Positions 13,590-20,078 of a stretch of 20,078 nucleotides of DNA are shown here, piece after piece (position 1 is the stretch's first letter; each line of letters starts with the position of its first letter). Below the pieces are notes generated by a model. That model searched no databases and was not told where the DNA came from. It worked only from the letters and a program-made list of their open reading frames with translations. Where the stretch lies: positions 1 through 20,078 of the forward strand of contig CAZYWO010000031.1 in assembly GCA_964651095.1 (NCBI GenBank). Reading direction: 5' to 3'. The stretch comes from SUG1106 sp964651095 (GTDB lineage Bacteria > Bacillota > Clostridia > Peptostreptococcales > Anaerovoracaceae). The translations under genes were made by a program, and so were the position numbers.

Positions 13590-15065
13590 TTAGTAAGCTT
13601 TATTTGAATTCCAATAATATCTTGAAAACAGTGTAAATACTGTAAATAATTCAAGTCTGCCTGCAATCATGAGGAAAGAGCAGACATATTTTGAGAAGTC
13701 GGATAACATAGAGAAATTCATAGTCGGACCCACAAGATTAAATCCTGGACCAATGTTTCCAAGACATGAGGCTACGGCAGATATAGTTGAAACAAAATCC
13801 ATGTTATCCAATGCAATAAGCATGGTTCCTATAAAAAGTACTGCTATATACATAAAAATAAAGTTCCCGATTCTTATAACTATATCGCTGGAAAGTTCTT
13901 TGTTATTTACGGAGACAGGTATTATTCTGTTAGGATGAATTTTCAGCGAGAAACTTCTGCGAAGCAGTTTAAGTGCAACCAGTATGCGCACGCATTTTAC
14001 ACCGCCGCCTGTGGAGCCTGAGCATCCGCCGATGAAGAATAGAACGAAAAGTACCATTTTGGAGAATGTAGGCCATAAATCGTAATCGTCGGTGGCATAG
14101 CCCGTAGTTGTAATGATGGAAACTACTTGAAATACTACATTCAACAGAGTTTGTCCAATATTTTTAAGACCGCTGAAGATGCTGTTGTATGCAAAAATTA
14201 ACAGGGAAGAAAGTCCTATTATAGTCAGATAAAATCTGGTTTCCTCATCTTTGAAGATAGACTTTGCGCCATGCTTTAAGGAAATGCCTATGTAAAACAG
14301 ATTGAAATTCGTACCTGCTAAAATCATAAAAATAATTATTACAATCTGAATATACGGGCTGCTAAAGTGAGCAACGCTGGCGTTATAATTGGAAAAACCA
14401 CCTGTTCCCACCGTACCGAAGGTATGAATAAACGCGTCGTACCAGCTCATCTTTCCTAATTTTAAGAGAATGACCTCAAGAAGAGACATAGTTATATAAA
14501 GTCGATAAAGCCCTTTGGCAGTATCTGAAAATCTGGCGGTTACTTTATCCTTAATCGGACCAGGCGTCTCTGCATAAGCGACCATCTGGCCGCTTATCCC
14601 AAGCGTAGGCAGAATTGCCATGACGAATACGATAATTCCCATGCCGCCAAGCCAGTGAGTAAAGGAACGCCAGAAAAGTATTGATTTAGGAAGAATTTCA
14701 ATATCAGTAAGAACAGAAGCGCCTGTAGTACTGAAACCGGAGCAGGATTCAAACAGAGCGTCTGCAAAGTTTGGGAATGTTCCGGAAATAAACAAAGGTG
14801 CGGCGCCTGCTATGGAGCAGACGAGCCATGTTAAAGTTACAACAAAAAACCCGTCTCTGGATTTGAATTTTTCCGGAGAAGGTTTTATAAAAAATATTAT
14901 CGATGCTCCTAAAGCTCCGCAAAAAGCCAGAACCCATGCAAATGCAAAGGCTGAAGAGGTTTCCCTATAATACAGTGCCAGACCAAGGGGCGCAATCATG
15001 GAAACTGCCAGAACCAGCAGAACCATGCCCTGAATTCTGGCATAATCCCTATGTTTGCCTCGCAT
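13590..15065 (-). CDS. trkH: TrkH-family potassium transporter subunit, canonical paralogue
   Basis: 491 residues from ATG 15065, which has GAAAGGA about seven bases upstream; an in-frame TTG at 15071 abuts that site and is rejected. K+-translocating pore protein with four M1-P-M2 units. Filter sequences are canonical: FSTTGASV (G115), VGTGGFS (G222/G223), TTTGYAT (G322) and GNIGPGF (G439). The intramembrane gate GGCSGSTGGGVKCVRIL (about 347-362) and the LPTLGISGQ and AETPGP motifs are intact. It lies between trkA (129 bases upstream) and the divergent trkH (31 bases downstream) and is presumably gated by TrkA. Confidence 0.95.
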   Translation of the reverse strand: MRGKHRDYARIQGMVLLVLAVSMIAPLGLALYYRETSSAFAFAWVLAFCGALGASIIFFIKPSPEKFKSRDGFFVVTLTWLVCSIAGAAPLFISGTFPNFADALFESCSGFSTTGASVLTDIEILPKSILFWRSFTHWLGGMGIIVFVMAILPTLGISGQMVAYAETPGPIKDKVTARFSDTAKGLYRLYITMSLLEVILLKLGKMSWYDAFIHTFGTVGTGGFSNYNASVAHFSSPYIQIVIIIFMILAGTNFNLFYIGISLKHGAKSIFKDEETRFYLTIIGLSSLLIFAYNSIFSGLKNIGQTLLNVVFQVVSIITTTGYATDDYDLWPTFSKMVLFVLFFIGGCSGSTGGGVKCVRILVALKLLRRSFSLKIHPNRIIPVSVNNKELSSDIVIRIGNFIFMYIAVLFIGTMLIALDNMDFVSTISAVASCLGNIGPGFNLVGPTMNFSMLSDFSKYVCSFLMIAGRLELFTVFTLFSRYYWNSNKAY

Positions 15066-15124
15066 AACCAATCCTTTCTTTATTTTTATGTAAGAAATAT
15101 AATTTGCGATATTTCCACAATAAC

Positions 15125-15170
15125 AAGAAAGTCGGCTCTTAAAAAGCTAATCGGCTCAGCCAGCTTTCTT
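15125..15170 (-). promoter_or_regulatory. Hairpin between trkA and trkH
   Basis: On the minus strand AAGAAAG-CT-GGCT pairs with AGCC-GA-CTTTCTT (7 bp and 4 bp around a 2-base mismatch; 15158-15170 and 15125-15137), loop 20 bases, with little T tract after it. It could be a partial terminator or an mRNA-processing site that sets trkA and trkH levels apart. Confidence 0.4.
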
Positions 15171-15194
15171 AATCACTTATCAAAAATAACAAAA

Positions 15195-16553
15195 TTATAA
15201 AAATGATTTTTTATGTGTAAAGAGTTTTTCAAGCTCTCCAAGGTCAGTAAGGAGGCAGAAAATAGTAACTCTGTCGTCTTCAAGTATTTTGGTGTCACCG
15301 TTAGGGATGATAACTTGCTGTCCTCTGTGTATGGCGGCAACCAAAACGCCGTCGGGAAGGTCGATCTCCTTAAGGGGGATATTTGCTAATTTCATTTCGT
15401 TGGTAGCGATGATTTCCATAATTTCCGCCTGACCTTGAATAAGGAGAGATGAAATAATTTTCTTTGATCCCTGAATATAGCGCAGTATGGTGCTGGTTAC
15501 AATATCCAGTGGGTTGAGAGCCATATCGATACCCATTTTTTCGATTAAATCTTTGTAACTCTGATGGCTTACCTTAGAAATTACGTCTTCAACGCCTCTC
15601 TGCTTAGCGATAAGCGCCAAAAGCAGGTTTTCTTCGTCAAAACCTGTAGCGGCAACAAAAGCATCCATCTCATCCAGATTTTCATCTTCAAGAAGGGAAG
15701 TATCCGTGGCGTCTCCATGAAGAACCATAACATCTTCGAGATGAGTGGACAGATAGTAACAACGTTCTTTGCTTTTTTCTATGACCTTTACTGCGATACC
15801 GAATTCTGCCAGCTTCCCGGCCAGATAAAAGCCTGTTTTACCTCCGCCTATAATCATGACTTTTTGTAAATTAGTATATTGACCCTTTTCATGAACTTTC
15901 TCATGGAGCTGAAGAATCTGGGACTTTTCACCGATAAGGTAGAGTGTGTCGCCTTCTTCAATGACATTCCTGCCGTGAGGAATGATTATCTTACCGTTTC
16001 TTGAAATAGCCACTACCAGCATGTTTGGAAGAACTTTGCTGACCTCAACCATTGAAAGACCAATGAGCTTTTTATATCTTCTGGTATGAAACTGAACCAG
16101 GGAAACTTTACCGCTGGAAAAGATTCCGTTGGTGAGAGTGTACTTTTCTACAAGATATTTATATATTTCCAGAGTGATGGCCAAGTCTGGATTTACGATA
16201 TGGTCGATATGCATAGTCGCCTTGATGAAATCGATTTGATTCATGTGTTCAGGGTCGCGCACTCTTGCGATTACTCTGGAACAGCCCAGCTTTTTGGCAA
16301 AGGCTGCAATTACAATATTCTGTTCGTCGCTGTCTGTACAAGCGATAAGAAAATCAAAAGAGCCAATATTTTTATCTTTTAAAAGACTGATTTGCTTAGC
16401 ATTTCCCACAACAGTCATAACATCGTAAGTTTGTCCGATTTTATTGAGAACGGTTTCGTTTGTGTCTATAATTGTGATAGCATGATCGCCTCCAATAAGG
16501 GCGTTTGTAACCTTAAGCCCCAGCTTGCCGGCTCCCACAATTGCAATTTTCAA
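15195..16553 (-). CDS. trkA: TrkA, cytoplasmic RCK regulator of K+ uptake
   Basis: 452 residues, TTG start at 16553 with AGAGGT seven bases upstream. Two tandem RCK units, as in full-length TrkA: Rossmann domain 1 (GAGKLG at 7-12, acidic D30 at the end of strand 2, ARVRDPEH near 96-103), TrkA_C domain 1 (about 148-220), Rossmann domain 2 (GGGKTG at 236-241, E259, GDATDTSLLED) and TrkA_C domain 2 (about 370-445). The Rossmann domains bind NAD(H)/ATP and open or close the TrkH pore; TrkA_C domains in Firmicutes can bind c-di-AMP. It is the first gene of the operon and presumably serves both downstream TrkH proteins. Confidence 0.95.
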   Translation of the reverse strand: MKIAIVGAGKLGLKVTNALIGGDHAITIIDTNETVLNKIGQTYDVMTVVGNAKQISLLKDKNIGSFDFLIACTDSDEQNIVIAAFAKKLGCSRVIARVRDPEHMNQIDFIKATMHIDHIVNPDLAITLEIYKYLVEKYTLTNGIFSSGKVSLVQFHTRRYKKLIGLSMVEVSKVLPNMLVVAISRNGKIIIPHGRNVIEEGDTLYLIGEKSQILQLHEKVHEKGQYTNLQKVMIIGGGKTGFYLAGKLAEFGIAVKVIEKSKERCYYLSTHLEDVMVLHGDATDTSLLEDENLDEMDAFVAATGFDEENLLLALIAKQRGVEDVISKVSHQSYKDLIEKMGIDMALNPLDIVTSTILRYIQGSKKIISSLLIQGQAEIMEIIATNEMKLANIPLKEIDLPDGVLVAAIHRGQQVIIPNGDTKILEDDRVTIFCLLTDLGELEKLFTHKKSFL

Positions 16554-16560
16554 TTTGTTT

Positions 16561-16632
16561 ACCTCTTACCTCTTTTACTTTGTTATTGCGTTTGATCGCA
16601 ATAACGGATTGATTTTAACGCGATGATTTTAA
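16561..16632 (-). promoter_or_regulatory. trkA leader: hairpin, repeated ribosome-binding motif, direct repeats
   Basis: Perfect 9-bp inverted repeat GTTATTGCG/CGCAATAAC (16582-16590, 16597-16605) with a 6-base loop and no T tract, between the putative promoter and the trkA start. Next to it, AGAGGTA occurs twice in tandem at the ribosome binding site (16561-16573), and GATTTTAA (plus-strand reading) is repeated 14 bases apart (16611-16618, 16625-16632). An operator or mRNA-stabilising hairpin is plausible. Confidence 0.45.
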
Positions 16633-16660
16633 TAATTTACTTTTAAATAATTCACACTTC

Positions 16661-16688
16661 ATTTTATCATATAATATAAAATTTGCAA
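16661..16688 (-). promoter_or_regulatory. Putative promoter of the trk operon
   Basis: On the minus strand TTGCAA (16688-16683), 16 bases, TAAAAT (16666-16661). Four and five of six consensus matches, AT-rich spacer. It lies about 110 bases before the trkA start in the divergent intergenic region. Confidence 0.45.
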
Positions 16689-16699
16689 GTCCTTGGCTT

Positions 16700-16730
16700 T
16701 TATTGTACAATAATAGAAAAGTTGTAAAAG
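16700..16730 (+). promoter_or_regulatory. 14-bp palindrome overlapping a possible promoter of the MBL gene
   Basis: TTATTGTACAATAA (16700-16713) is a perfect palindrome. It contains TTGTAC (16703-16708), which with TAAAAG (16725-16730) at 16-base spacing makes a weak promoter candidate for the operon beginning at 16767. A dimeric repressor bound here would block it and could also affect the divergent trk promoter 12 bases away. Confidence 0.35.
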
Positions 16731-16766
16731 CAATATATTTATAAGATATATTAAAGGAGATATATA

Positions 16767-17354
16767 TTGAAAATTAAAAGATTTATAGGTGGAAGTCTGG
16801 AAAGCAACGGATACATTATCAGCAATAAAACTAATGGAAGCTGTTATATAATCGATCCGGGATACGAGCCTAAGAAGTTTATAGAATACGTAGAACAGGA
16901 GGGTCTAAACCTTAAAGGAATAATTTTGACTCATCATCATCACGACCATGTAGGAGGAGTAGAAAAAATCAGGGATTACTTCGGCGCGCCTGCCATGATG
17001 CACGAAATGGATGCAAACGTATATAGAGGGCATATCGATTGCCAGCTTAAAGACGGAGACGAAATAGATATGGATGGAGAAATTTTAAAGGTTTATAATA
17101 CGCCGGGACATACATGGGGTTCTATTTGTTTGCTTTCGGAAAAGAGCAAAGTTGTTTTTACAGGAGATACAATTTTCGATACCGATTTGGGGCGTACCGA
17201 TTTAACTGACGGTTCACCTAAAGCCATGATAGAGTCGTGCAGAAATATTATTGATAAATGGTCCAATGAGTACACTATTTATCCGGGACACGATGGATCT
17301 GCCACAATGAAGCAAGTGAGGAAATATAATAAGGAATTCCTCGATTGCCTTTAA
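16767..17354 (+). CDS. Metallo-beta-lactamase-fold hydrolase (glyoxalase II-like)
   Basis: 195 residues, TTG start at 16767 with AAAGGAG seven bases upstream. All five metal-binding motifs of the fold are present: THHHHDH (H56, H58, D60, H61), PGHT (H115), TGDTIF (D134) and YPGHDG (H175). The size and the LGRTDLTDGS motif match the large group of small glyoxalase II-like thiolesterases (YcbL type) without the C-terminal substrate domain of true GloB. Expected to bind two metal ions (Zn/Fe) and hydrolyse a thioester or related bond; the substrate cannot be told from sequence. First gene of a probable three-gene operon. Confidence 0.9.
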   Translation: MKIKRFIGGSLESNGYIISNKTNGSCYIIDPGYEPKKFIEYVEQEGLNLKGIILTHHHHDHVGGVEKIRDYFGAPAMMHEMDANVYRGHIDCQLKDGDEIDMDGEILKVYNTPGHTWGSICLLSEKSKVVFTGDTIFDTDLGRTDLTDGSPKAMIESCRNIIDKWSNEYTIYPGHDGSATMKQVRKYNKEFLDCL

Positions 17355-17392
17355 AAGAAAATGAAACAGGCTAAAGAAAGGACACACTTAAA

Positions 17393-18313
17393 ATGTCAGA
17401 TAAAGTGCTGGATAAAGAAAGACTAAAAAATATAAAATTGATCGCTCTGGATTTAGACGGGACAACTCTAACCAGAAACGGTCTTACCAGAAGGACTAAG
17501 GAAACTTTGGAAGAAGCCATCCGCCGAGGTATAAAGGTGGTGATTGCAACGGGCAGACCTTATGTAGCTCTGCCTGAAAAGGTACTCCAAATACAGGGGC
17601 TGGAGTACGTAATAATTTCTAACGGCGCACATATAGCAAACCCTGAGACAGGAGAATTTTTATATTCAAATTATATGTCTGAAAAGGCGGCCATGAAAGT
17701 TCGCAGCATACTTATGGAGACAAAGTACGAGGTAGAGGTGTTTACCGCAGGAAAAGCATTCATAGATAAAAAGCTCTACGACGACCTTGCAGAAAACGGT
17801 TCTACATATATGGGTGCAAAATATATTCTTCGTACGCGGCAGCCTGTGGAAAATATATATGATTTTTGGGAAGAAACTAAGTCAGAAATAGAAAATATTA
17901 ATATTCACTTTGAATTCTTAGAAGACAGGGCAAATATGTACGAGGTACTAAGTCAGGTGGATGATGCTGCGATAACTTCCTCCATGCCCCATAATATCGA
18001 GGTAGGCGGAGCGACGACCAGCAAAGCCAGCGCCCTTTGTGAGTTGTGCCGTATTACAGGAGTTGATATGGAAAATGTCATTGCGTTTGGAGATAGTCAT
18101 AATGATATGGCGATGATTAAGGAAGCCGGCATTGGCGTAGCTATGGGAAACGCTGAAGAAGATGTTAAAGAAATTGCAGACCACATCGCTCCTTCCAATG
18201 ATGAAGAGGGCGTAGCATATACTATAAGAACTTTGATTTTCGGCGAGAAAAACGGAATGCCGGAAAAGAAAAAGAGGAGGTGGAAATTTTGGCAAGGTTT
18301 GAGAGGACTATAA
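17393..18313 (+). CDS. Cof-type HAD-IIB family phosphatase
   Basis: 306 residues, ATG 17393 with GAAAGGA about ten bases upstream. HAD motifs: I LDLDGT (nucleophile D20, acid D22), II IATGRP (T53), III K211 in TTSKASAL, and IV GDSHND (233-238). The long cap between motifs II and III identifies subclass IIB (Cof/YidA-like), enzymes that dephosphorylate sugar phosphates or cofactors such as FMN or PLP; the substrate is not predictable. The C terminus is extended by a basic, Trp-containing tail (EKKKRRWKFWQGLRGL, 291-306) that overlaps the start of the next gene by 25 bases; the purine-rich codons for it also supply that gene's ribosome binding site. Confidence 0.92.
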   Translation: MSDKVLDKERLKNIKLIALDLDGTTLTRNGLTRRTKETLEEAIRRGIKVVIATGRPYVALPEKVLQIQGLEYVIISNGAHIANPETGEFLYSNYMSEKAAMKVRSILMETKYEVEVFTAGKAFIDKKLYDDLAENGSTYMGAKYILRTRQPVENIYDFWEETKSEIENINIHFEFLEDRANMYEVLSQVDDAAITSSMPHNIEVGGATTSKASALCELCRITGVDMENVIAFGDSHNDMAMIKEAGIGVAMGNAEEDVKEIADHIAPSNDEEGVAYTIRTLIFGEKNGMPEKKKRRWKFWQGLRGL

Positions 18314-18630
18314 AGGCAGATTTTGACGATCTGGAAAGGTACATTGAGAATGAAGTGATGAGCCGCAGTATGTCTGCAACCTTAGAAGACAGATATCAGG
18401 AGAATATCAACGGAGTAAGAATACAAATTTCCGCATACGAGCGTTATAGCTACTTGGGAGGAAACCGCGTGAGCATGAATGTGACGCTCATAGGTTACGA
18501 TGACAATGTTAAAATCGTTGCTTTTTGTACTGGTGGGAGTCAAGCTCTGTTTTTCAAAATAAATACCTTGGGAGAAGACGCGTTCATGGATACTCTTGTA
18601 GAGGCGGTGGAAGCGTATCTTCAAAGATAA
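18289..18630 (+). CDS. DUF6054-family protein
   Basis: 113 residues from a TTG at 18289 with GAGGAGG eight bases upstream; the in-frame GTG at 18280 lies inside that site. No membrane segment. Motifs SMSATLEDRY, SAYERYSYLGGNRVSMNVTL and GGSQALFFKINTLGEDAFMD match my recollection of DUF6054, a small Firmicutes family of unknown function. It overlaps the HAD phosphatase gene by 25 bases, implying coupled translation and perhaps a shared process. Nothing in the sequence indicates catalysis. Confidence 0.75.
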   Translation: MARFERTIKADFDDLERYIENEVMSRSMSATLEDRYQENINGVRIQISAYERYSYLGGNRVSMNVTLIGYDDNVKIVAFCTGGSQALFFKINTLGEDAFMDTLVEAVEAYLQR

Positions 18631-18735
18631 GCTAAAAGGTGAAAACAGGAGTCCGGTTATGTGGGGCTTGGAATGATGGATAAGCGTCGGCAAAAATTCC
18701 GATATACATTTCCGCAGATGAAAATTAAAATACAT
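18631..18735. other. Intergenic segment without recognised gene
   Basis: Between the DUF6054 gene and the next promoter I see no clear terminator; only a 4-bp TCGG/CCGA pairing and some G-rich sequence. Short frames here are not supported. Confidence 0.4.
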
Positions 18736-18764
18736 TTGACAAAACTCTTGGTGCATAATACAAT
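18736..18764 (+). promoter_or_regulatory. Consensus sigma-A promoter
   Basis: TTGACA (18736-18741), 17-base spacer, TACAAT (18759-18764). A perfect -35 and five-of-six -10, about 34 bases before the start codon of the membrane protein at 18798. Confidence 0.8.
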
Positions 18765-18797
18765 TCGAGTATGGAATTTTCATAGGAGAGAATTTAG

Positions 18798-19241
18798 ATG
18801 AGTAAGACTCAGAAACAACATAGTCAGCAAAATCAAAAGAAACAAAAGAAAGTTAAAAAGAGCGTAAAAGAATACGAACGTGAAAAGAAACTTTTGATGC
18901 ATAAATACATGATGCAGTCGGCGCTTATTGTAGCCGCAGAAGTGCTGGTAGGAGTGGCATGTTACTTTTTGACCGATTTTGAAAACCAGAATATTTATTT
19001 AGCAGGAATCGGGCTAATGATTTTAATACCTGCAATTTTTTATCGTGCTAAAATGATCAAATCCTTTGGTACTCAGCTAAGCGATGTGATTATCGACGGA
19101 GGTTTTACCGTTTTGTGGGGAGGAGCGGTTTTCACCCTCTACGGAAATACTTTTACTTTTTATGCGATCAGTCTGCCTCTTGCAATTGTGACCGTATTTT
19201 CCTTTATTGCATATCTTAAGCAGAACAGTAATAAACAGTAA
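18798..19241 (+). CDS. Small integral membrane protein of unknown function
   Basis: 147 residues, ATG 18798 with AGGAGA about nine bases upstream. The first 32 residues are hydrophilic and very Lys/Gln-rich (KQHSQQNQKKQKKVKKSVKEYEREKK), then four hydrophobic segments follow at about 40-58, 66-82, 96-114 and 117-138, ending with a short polar tail. The positive N terminus suggests a cytoplasmic start and, with four helices, a cytoplasmic end. I do not recognise a family. It is a single-gene unit with its own consensus promoter and a strong terminator. Confidence 0.8.
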   Translation: MSKTQKQHSQQNQKKQKKVKKSVKEYEREKKLLMHKYMMQSALIVAAEVLVGVACYFLTDFENQNIYLAGIGLMILIPAIFYRAKMIKSFGTQLSDVIIDGGFTVLWGGAVFTLYGNTFTFYAISLPLAIVTVFSFIAYLKQNSNKQ

Positions 19242-19298
19242 TAGAAATAAAAATTTTAGCGATATTAAGGATATAAGAAAAATCAATAAAAAATAAAT

Positions 19299-19342
19299 GA
19301 AAGATATTCTGAATGGATTTTCCATGCAGAATATCTTTTTTT
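19299..19342 (+). terminator. Strong intrinsic terminator
   Basis: Long near-perfect hairpin: AAGATATTCTG/CAGAATATCTT (19301-19311, 19327-19337) continued by an inner ATGGA/TCCAT (5 bp), then seven T (19336-19342). The flanking A residues make it potentially bidirectional. It separates the membrane protein gene from the PadR gene. Confidence 0.9.
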
Positions 19343-19420
19343 ATAGTTAAAGTTTTACCGAATCTTATATACTTTATTGACAATAACGATATTCGATAAT
19401 TTTGTATAAGGAGAAATTAA

Positions 19421-19732
19421 GTGCCAAGAGAAAAATTTCAGACTTTAACAGAGCAAATGTTTTACATATTATTATGCTTACGAAAAGAGTGCTGCGGTAT
19501 AGATATTATGGAAGAGGTTGATTCAATTACGGAGGGCAGGGTTAGCGTTGGTCCCGGAACTTTGTATAATCTTTTAGAACAGTTTTTTACCGCAGGAATG
19601 ATAAGAGAAACTAAGGTAGAGGGTCGAAAAAAGAGTTACATTTTGACTCCAAAAGGAGCGCAAGCTTTAAGAGAAGAATTCCAGCGATTGCGTAAACAGA
19701 CAGAGGATTACATCAGATTGATTAATGAATGA
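19421..19732 (+). CDS. PadR-family transcriptional regulator
   Basis: 103 residues, GTG start with AAGGAGA about seven bases upstream. Winged-helix fold of PadR: helix LTEQMFYILLCLRKE (9-23), recognition-helix region GPGTLYNLLEQF (44-55), the wing EGRKKSYILTPKGAQAL (67-83), then a C-terminal helix for dimerisation (84-103). Short PadR proteins of this type usually repress their own gene and a neighbouring membrane protein or transporter in response to small hydrophobic ligands. The next gene, 24 bases downstream, encodes a DUF2812 protein, a common partner of clostridial PadR regulators. The inducing signal is unknown. Confidence 0.93.
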   Translation: MPREKFQTLTEQMFYILLCLRKECCGIDIMEEVDSITEGRVSVGPGTLYNLLEQFFTAGMIRETKVEGRKKSYILTPKGAQALREEFQRLRKQTEDYIRLINE

Positions 19733-19756
19733 TAGTAATGAAGAGGAGTTTAAAAA

Positions 19757-20078
19757 ATGAAAAACGCAGTAAAATATAAATTCAGACTTGTAAACTTTCT
19801 AATGTTTGACTATGAAGCTATAGAGCGTCACTTGGATAAAATGGCTGCAAACGGTTGGCGTTTGGAAAAGGCTGATACAATTGTTTGGAAATATAGGAGA
19901 ACCAAGCCGTCAAAAGTTAAATATGCAGTAACATATGTTCCTGATGCGTCAGAATTCAATCCTAATCCAACTGAAAGTCAGCAGGAACTGGCAGAATTTT
20001 GCGCTCATGCAGGATGGAAAAAAGTAAGCGACTGGTTTCAAATACAGATTTATTGTAATGAAATGGAAGAACCTTTAC
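19757..20078 (+). CDS. DUF2812 domain protein (3' truncated)
   Basis: ATG 19757 with AAGAGGAG upstream; the frame is open to the right edge, 107 residues visible. The start (KYKFRLVNFLMFDYEAIERHL...) followed by MAANGWRLEKAD, VKYAVTYVPD and HAGWKKVSDWFQIQIY fits the DUF2812 domain, a cytosolic domain usually followed by membrane helices, which would lie beyond the window. It is the second gene of the PadR operon and the likely target of PadR control. Function unknown. Confidence 0.8.
   Translation, partial: MKNAVKYKFRLVNFLMFDYEAIERHLDKMAANGWRLEKADTIVWKYRRTKPSKVKYAVTYVPDASEFNPNPTESQQELAEFCAHAGWKKVSDWFQIQIYCNEMEEPL

Noticed and set aside
13669..13938. 89-codon plus-strand frame inside trkH
   Set aside because: It lies fully opposite a well-supported TrkH gene and resembles no family.
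16554..16766. c-di-AMP (ydaO-type) riboswitch upstream of trkA
   Set aside because: Such a riboswitch would be plausible for K+ uptake genes, but the leader of about 100 bases is too short and shows only a simple hairpin.
18674..18801. 42-codon frame starting ATGATGGATAAG
   Set aside because: It has no good ribosome binding site, spans the consensus promoter, and ends at the start of the real membrane protein gene.
19377..19410. Promoter for the padR gene using TTGACA at 19377
   Set aside because: The possible -10 boxes GATAAT (12-base spacer) and TATAAG (22-base spacer) are both badly spaced, so no promoter can be assigned.

Overview
The window looks like chromosomal DNA of a low-GC, Gram-positive anaerobe of the class Clostridia; genus not determinable by eye. 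The signs are AT-rich genes with AGGAGG-type ribosome binding sites and several TTG or GTG starts, a fused IspH/ribosomal-protein-S1 gene (a recognised clostridial arrangement), a clostridial-type Tad pilus locus with DUF5702 and DUF6382 proteins, and a PadR/DUF2812 pair. Gene density is high, no gap reaches 300 bases, and I see no IS element, phage gene, CRISPR array, rRNA or tRNA.

Layout. (1) Bases 2-4965, plus strand: 3' part of a Tad/Flp type IVb pilus operon: truncated TadA/CpaF ATPase, TadB- and TadC-like membrane proteins, a 57-residue Flp-type pilin too short for a normal ORF cut-off, a small TadE-like protein, a DUF5702 protein, a TadE-like pseudopilin with a C-terminal His/Cys cluster, and a DUF6382-like protein. 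Genes overlap or nearly touch; the run ends at a hairpin terminator (5004-5035). (2) Bases 5092-9004, plus: SPOR-domain membrane protein, RarA, and the IspH-S1 fusion, ending at a strong terminator. (3) Bases 9148-9447: a small, extremely Asp/Asn-rich lipoprotein. (4) Bases 9586-11481: RNase R, with a near-consensus promoter and a 5' hairpin, then terminators. (5) Bases 11600-16553, minus: a potassium uptake operon transcribed trkA, trkH, second trkH, CBS-domain protein. (6) Bases 16767-18630, plus: metallo-beta-lactamase-fold hydrolase, Cof-type HAD phosphatase and DUF6054 protein. (7) Bases 18798-19241: small membrane protein with its own consensus promoter and terminator. (8) Bases 19421-20078: PadR regulator and a truncated DUF2812 gene.

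How the genes work together. The first block would assemble and extrude thin Flp-type pili: the ATPase drives a TadB/TadC platform, while pilin and pseudopilins form the fibre or tip. The Trk block would import K+ through two TrkH pores gated by one NAD/nucleotide-binding TrkA ring, and the CBS protein may add nucleotide sensing. RarA, S1 and RNase R are housekeeping functions in replication-fork maintenance, translation and RNA decay.

No wholly new system is evident. The points most worth a second look are the divergent second TrkH, the internal start signal inside the IspH-S1 fusion, the His/Cys-tailed pseudopilin, the 11-residue-repeat acidic lipoprotein, and several leader hairpins (rnr, CBS gene, trkA).
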